From: Nemertoderma westbladi | Lineage: Eukaryota > Xenacoelomorpha > Nemertodermatida > Nemertodermatidae | Assembly (NCBI GenBank): GCA_032718475.1 | Contig: JAUCBJ010006486.1 | Coordinates: 1 to 61,153 of the forward strand | Length of the DNA: 61,153 bases | Direction: 5' to 3' | Program-made: the position numbers and the translations under genes | In this document: positions 43,169-54,777 of the stretch, piece by piece | Position numbering within the stretch: the stretch's first letter is position 1 | Layout of the letters: every line of letters begins with the position of its first letter | The notes under the pieces: model-generated | Told to the model about the DNA's origin: nothing | Seen by the model: the letters and a program-made list of their open reading frames with translations, nothing else | Databases searched by the model: none

Positions 43169-44489
43169 TAGTAATACGTTAGAAGTAGTTAATATTAATA
43201 GTACCGTAGTAGATAACCCTAATCCCTTTATTGCAGCAAATAATATTTTACCTGGTAGTAGTAATTTAAATTTAAATTCAAATAATAACATTAATTCAAA
43301 TAATTCGAATATTAATTTAAATTTTGAAAATAATAATTTAATTGATTTAACAAATAATATTGGGAATGGTGCTATTAATATGAGCGTGTCGGACGTACAT
43401 AACCCGGCAGACGGTGGCCTGGTAGGCCACGTAGTTAGTAGGCAGGAGGTGGCAGGGTTGAGCCAACCCGACGGCGGCCTGGTAGGCCACGTAGTTGGTA
43501 GGCAGGACGTAGCGGGGTTGAGCCAACCCGAAGTGGGCCTGATGGGCCACGCAGTAGTAGAGAGAGAGGCGGGGGTGAATAGACCCAGCCGTAGTAGAGA
43601 CAGTGCGTCGACTAGAGAGGGGTGTAGAGACGAAGTAAGAGATAGTGAAGTTAGATGTGGCGAATGGGGGGGGGGCTACCGGCGCCCCACCACATAAGAT
43701 TAGTGGTGAGAGAGAGGGGGCAGAGAATGCCCCACAAGAGGGGTATAGAAGTGTAGTAAGAAATAGTGAAGTTAGAAGTGGCGGGTGGGGGGGGGGGCTA
43801 CGGGCACCCCACCGCGAGAGATTAGTAGAGAGAGAGGGGGGGCAGAGAGTGTCCCACAGCCGTCAGCGGATAATGCGCGGGCCGAATCAGGTAAACCGCA
43901 ACACCCGGCGACGGAGAGTAATAGGGGGATTGCGAGTATCCCCAGCGGCGTGCGATCGAGTAGAGAGAGGCAGGTTGACGTCGCGAGAGGGCAGACGAAG
44001 CGTCGAGCCCGATCAGAAGAGGGAAGAAGAACAGTGGAGTTTAACCGGGAGGTCGACGAGAGATCTCACGAGCCGGAATACTACACAGAAAAGAGAAGAA
44101 GAGAACATAGTAGAAGAAGTGTCGCCACGAACGATAGCAGTGCGAGGACGGATAACGGACCGTCGACAGTAGAGATGGAGTCAGGGAGCCAGTGGGGTCG
44201 AACTTCGGGAGATTGCCGTCGCCCCGGAGAAACGCACCGCACGCCAAGAGAGGGGTACAGGAGGTACCAATACAAAGTCGAGAACAGGAGAGGGGATCGA
44301 AGAGAAGCTTCCCGACGGGATATAGCTGCCGATCGAGAGTGCAGTAGTCGCGGGGAGATTAGAGATTCGCGAAGAATAAACTTCGGTTCGGAAGGGCACA
44401 TGCAGACTGCAGGACATACTGTAGGCCTTACTGCACACACTATTATAGGCCATGCTGGGAGAGATAGAGTAGGCGATGGGGTAGCGTGA
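43169..44489 (+). pseudogene. gag N-terminal region of element 2 (Asn-rich, repeats, broken)
   Basis: Continues in at least three frames. An Asn-rich tract (43250-43370) is followed by three 20-aa repeats around GGLVGHVVSRQEVAGLSQP (43400-43560), two Gly stretches encoded by G runs of 10 and 11 bases (43665-43674 and 43787-43797), and then the 43785-44489 frame with SRRDIAADREC and HTVGLTAHTIIGHAGRDRV. The text matches element 1 closely. Frame changes coincide with the G runs, whose lengths differ from the 12 bases in element 1. Confidence 0.65.
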
Positions 44490-45147
44490 ACGACAGGATT
44501 AAACCCGGAAGTCGCGGAGTACATACCGGTAGGTAGGCGAGAGGTAGGTAGGCCTATATCGGTACAGCAGCATGACTATAATACACAGGGACATAACATA
44601 TATCCAGGGGAGGGGGGAGTTATTGGAGATAGACGTATGGGCCCCAATGTATTAACATCAACCCCAGTACCAAACATACCGGCCGGGGGGGGGACAGGGT
44701 GACATTCCCCCATCACAATATCGACAATATACCCCGATAGGAGCAAGAACATCGAACTCCCTGGACGAGAGCAGGTCGTGCGGACAGTCAATACCACACG
44801 CGGCCGTACAGGGGACTGCTAGTCCACAGTTAGCTGGGAGCAGGGCCACACCGTGGCAGGGACAGAAAGAAAATAACACCAAAAATAAACACAATCCCAA
44901 TATACCCAGTAGGCCGAGTCTAGACAACCAAAACATTAAATCGGTACATATAAACCTAAGCGCGATACGTGAAGGACTATACAGGAAACGCTATAATCCA
45001 GGATTCCAATGTCAATTACATCGGGACGGAACCCATAAGACCAGGAGTTGCAAGTACTGGCAAGCGTTGCCCAAACGAGATCGTGTAGCCTACACAGACG
45101 CAAACGGACTATGTCATCGATGTGTGGTAAAAGGACACAGATCCTGA
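44490..45147 (+). pseudogene. gag C-terminal / zinc-knuckle remnant of element 2
   Basis: 44641-44790 matches the gag linker of element 1. The sequence then jumps directly to text corresponding to residues about 225 onward of element 1's 619-aa ORF, so roughly 800 bp of capsid core is deleted. The zinc-knuckle text CHRCVVKGHRS is followed by TGA at 45145-45147, where element 1 has the Gly before its last Cys, truncating the domain. Confidence 0.65.
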
Positions 45148-45560
45148 GAGTGTTGGAAAGGGAGAGGATGTGAAAGGACTAAACCAGGGGCAGAGAAGCC
45201 CATTAGCAAACATAAGGGAGTCGGGAAAGTAGGAGGAGGCGTGTTGCATACACACGCAGGACGGACACAGTGCGAGGGGGCATTGCACGGGCAGACACCG
45301 CGTATACCGAGGGACGAGCGGGGGTCGTCGAGGGCTCTAATGCCAGCGCACATACGAAGGGGGAGGCCAGCAAAGATGGCACCGAAGAGAGTGTGGCGAA
45401 GAGTTAGAGGATGTATAGGAGGGCAGCGGGAGAGTGCCTACTGGAAGAAGGGGCACCTGAGAGTTTTTAGTCGTCCAAAGTTTTGGACTGAGGGGGGTGG
45501 GAATGAGGGCGAGACGCCCTTCCCACGCACAAAATATAAAATAATTATTTAATTAAAAAT
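45148..45560 (+). other. rearranged region replacing protease in element 2
   Basis: About 250 bases (45148-45400) have no counterpart in element 1. Then a stretch encoding ESAYWKKG matches the C-terminus of element 1's small membrane ORF (ESACWKNR). The following GGGCGAGACGCCCTTCCCAC (45509-45528) is also conserved. No protease motif is left. Confidence 0.55.
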
Positions 45561-45564
45561 AATT

Positions 45565-46610
45565 AAATAATAGAGTAGGTAGAAGTTAGGTAGTTAGTTA
45601 GTTAGTTAGTTAGTAGGTACGTAGTACCTAGTTAGAGAGTTAGTAGGTACGTAGTACCTAGTTAGAGAGTCAGTTAGAGGGTACGTAAGTACCGTTAGTT
45701 AGTTAGTTAGTTAGTAGGAGGGTACGTGTAGTACCGTTAGTTAGAAGAGTTAGTAGGAGGGTACGTGTAGTACCGTTAGTAGAAGAGTTAGTAGGAGGGT
45801 ACGTGTAGTACCGTTAGTAGAAGAGTTAGTAGGAGGGTACGTGTAGTACCGTTAGTAGAAGAGTTAGTAGGAGGGTACGTGTAGTATCGTTAGTAGAAGA
45901 GTTAGTAGGAGGGTACGTGTAGTACCGTTAGTAGAAGAGTTAGTAGGAGGGTAAATGTAGTACCGTTAGTAGAAGAGTTAGTAGGAGGGTACGTGTAGTA
46001 CCGTTAGTAGAAGAGTTAGTAGGAGGGTACGTGTAGTACCATTAGTAGAAGAGAGTTAGAGGGTACGTAAGTACCGCAGAGGGTACGTAAGTACCGCTAG
46101 GTAGTTAGAGTTAGAGGGTACGTAAGTACAGCTAGTTAGAGTAAGAGTTAGAGGGTACGTAGTACCGTTAGAGAGTAGGAGTTAAGGGGTACGTAGTACC
46201 GTTAGAGAGTTAGTAAGAGTAAGAGGGTACGTTGTACCGCTAGCTAGTAGAGAGAGCTAGAGTAGTAAGAGGGTACGTAGTACCGCTAGTTAGGGGTGTT
46301 AGTAGTAGCAGTAGAGGGTTGTGGGCACCGTAAGTGCCACGTAGTTAGAGTTAGTAGGGAATGCGCTGAACTTAGTGGGGCACGGGCGTGATGATGTGTT
46401 TGATGTAAGAGCAGGGTATGTTAATTAGAGTTAGTGGGAGTTAGAGGTTAGTAAGAGGGTACGTAGTACCGGTTGTGGTTGTGGGCACCGTTAGCGCCAC
46501 GTAGATAGAGGTAGAGTTAGTAAGAGGGTACGTAGTACCGGTTGTGGTTGTGGGCACCGTTAGCGCCACGTAGAGAGTTAGTAGAGTTAGTTAGAGTTAG
46601 TAGTAGTTCA
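45565..46610 (+). repeat. 3' minisatellite of element 2 (38-bp and longer units)
   Basis: A 38-bp unit containing GGGTACGTGTAGTACCGTTA repeats about eight times between 45715 and 46040 (for example at 45798 and 45836). Longer variable units before and after hold GGGTACGTAGTACC palindromes and GTGGGCACCGTTAGCGCCAC, the same core as in element 1. 46640-46930 adds GGGCACATAGGGTGCCAG repeats. Non-coding. Confidence 0.8.
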
Positions 46611-47602
46611 CATAATAACGTACCCACTCTGCCGGCACTCAGAGCGTCACGTGTAGGCGATGAGACGTAAAGGGGATGTAGAGGAGTAGAGACGGGCACA
46701 TAGGGTGCCAGAGAGTAGAAGAGTAGAGACGGGCACATAGGGTGCCAGGTAGTAAGTTAGAGAGGTAGTAGTATAGTAGAGAGGGCACATAGGGTGCCAG
46801 GTAGTAGAGTAGAGCAGAGGGGGCACATAGGGTGCCAGGTAGTAGAGCTAGAGAGGTAGTTAAGTAGTAGAAGGGCACATAGGGTGCCAGATAGTAGAGT
46901 GGTTGTGGGCACCGCAAGCGCCACGTAGTTAGAAGAGTGGAGTAGAGTTAGTAGAGCTAGTTAGTAGAGTTAGCAGAGCTAGTGGAGTAGAGTTAGTAGA
47001 GCTAGTTAGCGGAGTTGGTAGACTCGGAGGAGTCAAGTAGAGCTAGTAGAAGTAGAAAGTTAGTAGGAGTTAGTTAGACTTAGTAGAGAGTTAGAGTCAG
47101 TAGAAAGTTAGAGGCTCTCAGTTAGAGCTAGAAGTAGTAAGAGTTAGTAGTTAGCAGAGTTAGTTAGATAGTTAGAGTTAGTAAGCAGTAGGTAGATAGT
47201 ATGATAGCACAGGGGTAGCATTAGAGATTAAAGCCTTAGGGAGTGACAGAGAGTAGAGAGTAATAGTGCGGAGTGCGAAGAGAGCGTGGGCGCAATTCAA
47301 GTGTGGGGGAGGAGAAATGAGAGGAAGAGTGTGGGACGAAGAGGTCCGGGGGTATGCGAGAGTTGGAGTAGAATGGTGAGAGTGTTGGGGAAACAAAAAT
47401 TGTGTGAGAGAAGCGCACGATCGGCCCGACACGAGACGCCAGAGGGTAGTGACATCATACCCATAGGGAGCGGCCTGGAAAGCCGACTCCGGAAAAAAAA
47501 TAGACCCACCCCACACCCGATAATAAGATCGGGATCCAGCGGAATTGTAGCGCACTTGAGTTGGATGCTATCTTCTCACCGGGAAGATAGCATGGGGGGG
47601 AG
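46611..47602 (+). other. 3' non-coding region and polypurine tract of element 2
   Basis: Purine-rich, AGTTAG-biased sequence with GGGCACATAGGGTGCCAG repeats up to 46930, then AGTTAGTAG-type simple repetition. A conserved block at 47380-47600 matches 9683-9900 of element 1. It ends in CATGGGGGGGAG (polypurine tract) at the 3' LTR. Confidence 0.6.
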
Positions 47603-48140
47603 TGTTAGCTTATCCAATTCCGCTAACACAAACCCATAGAGTGGGCCATAAAGCAATATTGGGAGCACGAGGTTGATTACCAATCAACCTCGTGTCAGCC
47701 CAGTAAACGGGGACAATAGGCCCCAAAGGAGACACACACAATAGAGGTCAGGGGCCAAACCCCTAACCGAGAGAGAACACAGGGAGTGAAGGGAAACACT
47801 CCAAAGGGTGCCAACAGGGATATCAACCAATCAGAGGGGGAAAAGGCATCGATTGAGTAGCAATAAGGCCACCGTGCAATATAACCAGTAACCTGTAATC
47901 ATATCATTCAGTTTACTCAGTTAGTTCAGTAGGGTGGAACGGTGACTTCTATCACCGTCCGCTACCGCCATCATACTTATCTACCGGTAACTGTGCCATA
48001 CTATACTATAGCCTATATATCAACTATATTATACCTTATACATATAACCGAACATCAGAACTCTTTTACCTTTCACACACGGCGGGGACGCGTAGATAGA
48101 AAACCCAACGGATAAACCGGGATCCGTAGATCCCGTCACA
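47603..48140 (+). repeat. 3' LTR of element 2
   Basis: 538 bp, differing from the 5' LTR at a single visible base. It includes the same 13-bp hairpin at 47666-47694. Followed by the CACGT target duplicate. Confidence 0.93.
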
Positions 48141-48145
48141 CACGT

Positions 48146-49492
48146 TATTATTATTTATCCCTGGATACTAGCAGTGTGCTATTTATTCCGTATGCTATTC
48201 AATGGGGCAAGCTTTCTATTGTTCTTTTAACTCGCTTCTAATTCTAGTGTGGTTGTTGCTATGGTGACATTATGGAAAGCTAGCAGTAGAATTAGGGTAA
48301 TTCTCATGCATACAGATCTGGGATGCTATTTAATAGTAATTCTTTAATTGTCAATATTCCCCTTTATACATGATTTTATGAATTTTATCGGCTATTGACT
48401 AGATATTGGAGATTCTCGCACACTAATATACTTTATAGGGTGAATCTCCGCTCCCATGATCTATTAATTAATGGAATTTTGGGAATGTTATAAATTGTAT
48501 AAAATGACAATTTATCAAATTCATGAGAGGATATGAATTTAAATTTATTCCCGTAAATTTTATTATTTAATATTAAAATAGACACAATTTTATTCCAGAG
48601 CATGTCTGGGGACTAGGATCCTTAATTCTAGGAAATTTGTCCTTTTAAGAGTATCGGTAAGTGCTACGATATCGACTAGAATTTTTAAAGGATCTGAATT
48701 TTAACCGATTTTGGATTTCTAGATTTTCTTAGTTTACAAACTCCTTAGAGTTTATTTGTCTGCATTTACTCTATTATAGCATTTGTTTTAATAGATTTTG
48801 TAAATATTAAATAGTTATTATTTAAGATGGGCACCGATTTCTTCCAGAACTTGTCTGGGGACGTTAACCACTGATTCTAGAATTTTGTCTTTCAAGTATA
48901 TCGGTGGGTGCCGCGATATCTTAATCGACTAGAATTACAGATGGTCAGGGTTTAACAGATTTATTTTGCGTTTTACGCTACTGTTAAAGGGACATCACGC
49001 TACTATATGTATTATTCAATATACGGTATGAGAGCAATATTACAAGAAGCAATGTCAGTGAGAAGAGGCAAGTCGTTTCCAAGGTCTACCCAGAGCTTGG
49101 TTTAGCCGAGACACGAGGATCTGTACTTTGCATTCCTAATACTCTACTTACCAATAATACTTGAGTATAGTAGGAGCTTTATTGTACTTTAATAAGTATG
49201 GACATTTCATCTTACTGTAGTCACGTATTTATAATATGACACGGACAGTAAGGAAAGAGAAAAATAATTATTTTCTCGCGTTGCACTAAATATAATGTTA
49301 AGTAATTAAGTAATAAACACGAGTATATATTATATATTGCACTAATCTACTAAATAATCGCTAAAATAACATTCTACTAAATAAAATTAAAGAAAACGAT
49401 TATAATAAAATTACATAATAATACATACATAAATATAAAAATAATAAAAACAAATATAAAATAACATAGTCACACACCCACTCCGTATGCTA
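48146..49492. other. AT-rich stretch with a spaced direct repeat
   Basis: No gene. An imperfect direct repeat of about 140 bases (48575-48720 and 48822-48965, offset about 248) shares TCTGGGGAC, ATCGGT and CGATATC...CGACTAGAATT blocks. Lying just 3' of the BEL/Pao integrase, this could be part of that element's 3' non-coding region or LTR. I found no matching copy upstream of its gag, so the LTR idea is unproven. Confidence 0.4.
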
Positions 49493-49819
49493 TTACGTTG
49501 GGGAGTCCCTAGATGTTTGTTGGATTAGGGAAGTGGTCGTGGGAAGAGTATCTTGCCTTCCATAGTTTCTGGATAGTTCTCTGTCTCTTTCCAGTAAACA
49601 TAAACGACCAACTGGGAGATTGAATTGCTGTGTTTCGAATACAATTCCAGGTTTCTTAAAGTTACGTCGCATGACGACGAGTTCTACCGATTGCACTAAA
49701 CCATCAATGGATATATGAGTCTCGATGATACGACCTGTCTGCCATCGCTTACGTGGAAGATCTGATTCCACAATAAGGACCATGTCTCCGGAGACGTCTG
49801 ACGTTTTCTTGCTGCGCAA
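49493..49819 (-). pseudogene. BEL/Pao integrase C-terminal tail
   Basis: This 108-codon frame (first codon TTG) reads MVLIVESDLPRKRWQTGRI, the basic post-catalytic segment typical of BEL/Pao integrases (a 'V.i.e...PR..W..G.I' pattern). It is out of frame with the main integrase ORF and overlaps it by about 70 bases, indicating a one- or two-base indel near 49800. It ends at a stop about 1.4 kb before LTR element 2. Confidence 0.75.
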
Positions 49820-51338
49820 ACCACTTGGTTCGAAGTTGTAGCGTAGGCAGATAATGTTTTTCGAAATGGTCAGCGAAACGATGAGACAATAACTGCATAA
49901 GTTGCCAAGTTTGTCGGCAGTATTCGTCTCCGTCCGTGATTTCCGATTGTGGGAGCATGGCTACAGGTTTCTTCAGTAGGAAATGCGCGGGTGTTAGCGC
50001 TTCTAGGGAGTCGGGACTCGATGAGACTGGCATAAGCGGTCTCTCGTTAAGATAGGCGGCGATTTCTTCCATTAACGTCCGCAAAAGTTCGTCGGTGAGA
50101 TACACGCGGCACGGCACTATAAAGTGAAATGCGTTCTTCACGCTCCTTATTAATCTCTCCCAACTTCCTCCCCGCCAAGGGGCGTCGGCGGCGTTGAAGG
50201 TCCAGCTAGATGCTGTTACCCTTAGCTGATCGTCCACCTGTCTTTGGTTCCAATCTTTAACGTAAGCTTTGATCTCATTATTGGCGCCAATGAAGTTCGT
50301 TCCCTTATCAGATCTCATCGTGTTGCTAGTTCCAAAGCGAGCGATCTGTTGGTGTAAACTCAGTATGAAGCTGTTGGTAGATAGATCGTTCACCATATCT
50401 AGATGGATCGCTCTACAAGTCATACAGACAAAGATGACACACCATCGCTTGACTATAGTCCTAGCACGATATACTTCAATAGGGCCAAATAAATCCACAC
50501 CAGTATTAGTAAAGGGTGGTTCATAGAAGCTTACTCGTTCCCTAGGTAGTTCTGCCTCTCGCTGTGTTAAAGGCCTACTGAATGCTTTCCTACAGAGTAT
50601 ACAGTTCCTAAGAACTTGGTTCAGAGCTCTACGGGGTTTATGAAAATAATAGCGAGTTCGAATTTCGCTAAGAACTCGTTCTCTACCAGCATGGTAAAGC
50701 CTACTGTGAACATCTACAATCATCTTGATTTGTATTTCAAGATTTCTAATGAGTATGGGAAACTTAGTGTCAAAGGACAATGGAGCATTGGTTAATCTCC
50801 CTCCAACACGTATTAACCCATCTATCATTGTGCTAGAGAAACGATCCCTTAAGCACGTCTGTGGATTTCTCAACAACAGGAAATACTTATCGGAATCTTC
50901 ATGGCATTGCAAGAGTCTCAGTATCTGCTTATTGGTTTCTTCATGCTCTTGATAACTGATCTTCTCCTTCAGAAACCTATCCGACACTTTGTATTTGGGA
51001 AGATCTTTAATAACACGGACCTGCTCGGATGTCAGTGGAGCGGTATCACTAGTGATCTTCGTCCTGGAGTAGTGATGATGGAAGCATCGCTTCAAATACA
51101 CGACGGCCTTACAAAGCCGATTCCAGGAGCTATAGTGATTTATCGCTCTTTGCAGGAGAGGTGAGAGTCCCTGCGAGACGTCTGGTGTTCCAGATTTCCA
51201 GTCTCTTTCTCTGATTTCCACAACAGATTTATTTGTGGTGGGGGAGTTTAGATCCACAGCGTCGTCCCCGGAAATGTGTAGTACAGACAGATCTATCACG
51301 GGTTTAAATAACGAACGTATAAATAATGAGGAGGCCAT
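49749..51338 (-). pseudogene. BEL/Pao integrase (529 codons)
   Basis: Zinc-binding H2C2 at H211, H216, C246, C249 (HSRLYHAG...CILCRK), then EPPFTNTGVDLFGPIEV with the first catalytic Asp (282), SDKGTNFIGA with the second (344), and GGSWERLIRSVKNAF with the catalytic Glu (394). The D-D-E triad is complete. It would insert cDNA into the genome. The first ATG (51338) is only the first Met after a frame change; upstream, RNase H lies in another frame. Normal length for the domain, with the C-terminal tail displaced to another frame. Confidence 0.9.
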
Positions 51339-52366
51339 TCATCCTCTTCTTTACTTAGGAAGTCGGGTCCACCTAACCAGTCTGGAGTATCTATCAGTTC
51401 TTGAGGAGTTGCTCCTCTGGAGGCGATGTCGGCTGGATTAATCGTCCCAGGGCAATGTCTCCATTGATCTACATTAGAGCGACTAAGTATAATGGCTACT
51501 CTGTTGGTAACGAAGACGCTGAACTGACAGACTTCATTGGTTATATACTCCAAAACGAGTAAAGCATCAGTCCAATAGACAGTTTTCTCCAGTGGATAGT
51601 CGATCTGTTCTGTTACATTCCGGCCGATGGCTGTAGCGTATAGAGCCGCTTTTAACTCCGCTCGAGGAACTCGTAGTTTGTTGTTTATCAAGGCCTTAGA
51701 GGTAACCAAGGCAACTTTGATTCCATCCGGAGTTTCAACCCTCAGGTAGGCTACTATACCTATTCCCATATCGCTGGCGTCTCCAAACACATGGAGTTGA
51801 TAGGAATACGTGGGGAGAACGTCACCAAAATATGAACGGGAAATCATAAAGTTCTCGATGGATGGTAGAGAATCTTCCCATTTAGTCCATTTCTTTAGTA
51901 GTTCTCCCTTAAGTGGATCATCCCACGAGTGGTTTTCAAGCCACATTTGTTGCACTAAGCTCCGAGCAACCAATATAACTGGGCTAATAAATCCCAATGG
52001 ATCGAAATAAGTGCTCAGGATACTTAGACAAATCTGTTTAGTTCTAACTGGATTATCTCGCTGTTTTAACTGGAAAAACAGGATATCTCTCTCCGTGTCC
52101 CATTTCAAACCAAGCGTCTTGGTTTCCGGAAGATCGTCCTTGATAAGGTCCAGATCTTTAACACCTCGGTCTTCTACCGGGATCGATTCCAGAAACTCAC
52201 GGGAGTTACTAGTGAATTTGGTTAGTCGAAATCCACCGCGTCGTAAACACTCTACCGTTCCCTTGGCAACATCAATGGCTTCTTCCACCAATGGGAGGAA
52301 CTTTAAATTGTCGTCCATGTATATATCCCGTTTGATGTTGTTGATAACCGCTTTAGAGAAGGCGTC
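51296..52366 (-). pseudogene. BEL/Pao RT C-terminal half and RNase H
   Basis: The ORF's first Met (52318) is the Met of the YMDD catalytic box; the Tyr is the codon just upstream. The same frame is open back to the TGA at 52369-52367. RT thumb/connection text follows (LSTYFDPLGFISPV, residues 101-114). RNase H residues are D180 (VFGDASD), E221 (VPRAELKA), D251 (VYWTDALL) and D297 (NPADIASRG), all the expected acidic positions. It ends at 51296, overlapping the integrase frame by 43 bases. Confidence 0.9.
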
Positions 52367-54703
52367 TCAGTTGTCATAAGCAGTGGTACGCACTACTGAA
52401 CAAGCGTTCGAGGGGCTCGAGATGATCCCGAAAGCCTGGATGGTCATCCAGTACTCCACCGGTTTTTGGTTGAGGTCTCCTTCAGGCCACCACAGAAATC
52501 GTAGGCTGTCTCGATCCCTATCCAGCGCCTTGACTTGTAAGAACATGCCTTCTATATCCGAAGCGAAAGCGATAGAATATTGCCGTAATCTTAATAGTAT
52601 TCCCAACAAGGATTGGAGTAAGTTGGGTCCCGGCAACAATTCGGAGTTCAGGGATTGGCCCATGTAAAGGGCGGAGCCGTCGAACACTACCCGGACTTCG
52701 TTGGGTTTACCGGGTTTGGGAACGTAATGATGTGTTAGATAATACGTTCTCTCTGTGATGGGTGTTTCTTCCGGTACTCGCTCCGCGTATCCCTTATCGA
52801 TGAATTTCTTCAGCTGGGTCTTATACATTTCTTTAGCTGAAGCATTTGCCGTAAGATGCCGATGTAGTTGCACGATTCTCTGCTTGGCTCTTTCTTCCTC
52901 GACGGACAGGGCCTTGTCGTAAGAATTAGGCTCTACTGCTTCTTGAGTGAAGAATCGTACGGCGTGTTCATCGCGAATCTTATTGTTGTATCGATCTATC
53001 ACCTCGTTTAATTCGTCGATGTAGTCGGATTGTCCGCCATGATTGATGAGATGGCACAGGTTTACTTGGTTTCGCCAAGTCTCATTTTCGGTGAGGAGGT
53101 CTATTGTATTTTCCTCGTCGAATAATTGGCTAATGTCGTCATTATCTGAGGAGTATGGTGTTCCCTCAGTTGTGGTTTCTCCCTCACTGATTTCTTCTTC
53201 CCATTCACTCACCTGATGTATCTTTTCATTAGGTAGTCTTTCCATGAGTGTTCTACGGGAAGGTCCAGTGAAGTACCAACCTACTCTCGTTCTTCCCGCA
53301 TATGTTTGTAATGGTTGCGGTCGAGCAGGCCGTTTTTCTAATGTCTCAAGCGCCTCATGCGCATTTTGGCCGATCAATATCTGTACCCCTGCGTAGTCGG
53401 TGTTGAATCTAGGGATATCATGCTGCTGGGTAAAATGATCTTCATCCCAGTTATAAGGTTCCACTTGGCTGGTAGCAAAGTTCTTTATCGCCACCATTTT
53501 TACTGACCTTATGCTATGTTCTCCTAGTTCATCCTGGGGAGTGGACAACGCGCCTACATAATAATCTGTAGCTACTGTGGATTTCCAAACCTGCATAATT
53601 CCTGAAAGGTTCAACTTAGTTCGGAACTTGGGTTGTCCAGCAAAGATGTCTTCGGCTAGTTCTTTGTCGATGAATGTACCTGTGCTGCCGGAGTCAAGGA
53701 GGGCGTTTACTATAAAACTCTTACCTAACTCGTGGACTCTCAGCTGCACTACTGGGAATTCCCGAATTCCAACGTTGGAAGTTAGTGCTTTCCAAGATGG
53801 TTGTCGGTCCGGAATAGTCAGTTGCGCTTCGTTATCGGTTTCAGTCTCATACGTAAGCGCTCGATACACTGCGGTGTTTATCATATAACAGGATTCGTTT
53901 TCGTCGGAGAATTCGTCCGTGTAGAATCCTTCCATCTCAGAGCTGTGGTCAGTGTCGTTCACATCACTGAATTGGACATGTAGTTCGGACTCACTTACCT
54001 GACTCGTGCGGGTTCTTTCAAATTCTGTGTGCAGCAAGATATGATGTATCGCGCCGCACTTAGCACACCTCGCGTTGGAGTAACAGGTCCGCCGTTGGTG
54101 TCCTTGTCTGAGACAATTATAACACAACCGCTTATCCCACATGACATCACGTCTATCCTTTAGGGATTTCTTCAAGAATTCATCACATCCACTCAAACGA
54201 TGGGGCCCGTCGCACAATGCACATTTGGGTTTGATGTTACTTACTTTACCCTGTGTGGTGTTGTGCACACTTGTTCTTTCCTCGGGCTTTCTTCCATGCA
54301 TTATCTTAGGAGACGTGGGAGGAGTTGTTGTTACCTGTTCTCTCCTGTCACTGGTTCGGGACTTAGATTTACTTACGTCTTTGCGGATTTTGTTAACATA
54401 GTAAGATCTTTCGGTGTCTTTCCCGCTGTTCTCCTCGTGGGAGGTCTGGCTTTCGCCGTCGTCTGTATAACACACTAGTGTTACCTTTCTCCTAGAAATG
54501 GGTTTTTCACTCACCTTGTTTTCCGTTGTCTTCTCTCGGGACTGCTTTAGGAGCTGTAATCTTACCTCTACATTTAAGAATGACATGAGATCAGCCATGG
54601 TAGGGTCTCTTTGTTGCTGGTCCATCATATGGAGAACTCTTTTGTCCCAACGAGTACCTACTCCACCCTTTGGCAAAGTAGATGCTACGGCTCCAACAAC
54701 CAT
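52367..54703 (-). pseudogene. BEL/Pao Gag C-terminus, protease and RT N-terminal half (778 codons)
   Basis: Zinc-binding motifs at residues 161-173 (CALCDGPHRLSGC), 194-207 (CYNCLRQGHQRRTC) and 213-225 (CAKCGAIHHILLH). Retropepsin has ALLDSGSTGTFID with catalytic Asp near 337 and the BEL/Pao GWYFTGP block at 475-481. RT begins around residue 640 (HHYVPKPGKPNEVRVVFDGSA) and shows IAFASDIEGMFLQV with the first catalytic Asp. The ORF ends at TGA 52369-52367, inside RT between the palm and the YMDD box. The frame is open upstream of the ATG at 54703, where gag continues. Confidence 0.9.
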
Positions 54704-54777
54704 GGAACTCTGATATTCATGAGACTTACCTAACCAATCTAGTTGTCTACAGATCTCCTGAATCTCATCGGAAAACT

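Larger units (their letters stand above)
41195..48140 (+). mobile_element. LTR element 2: same family as element 1, internally deleted
   Basis: LTRs of 538 bp at 41195-41732 and 47603-48140 run from TGTTAGCTTATCC to GATCCCGTCACA. A perfect 5-bp duplication CACGT lies at 41190-41194 and 48141-48145. A purine tract CATGGGGGGGAG ends at 47602, directly before the 3' LTR. The only LTR difference I see is AGGGGGGAAAGG versus AGGGGGAAAAGG, so the insertion is young. Relative to element 1 it lacks most of the capsid-like core and the whole protease, but keeps a longer first ORF. No RT, RNase H or integrase. Confidence 0.93.

Noticed and set aside
51235-52379. Plus-strand ORFs opposite RT, RNase H and integrase
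   Set aside because: Shadows of the minus-strand pol frames, which carry all the catalytic residues.
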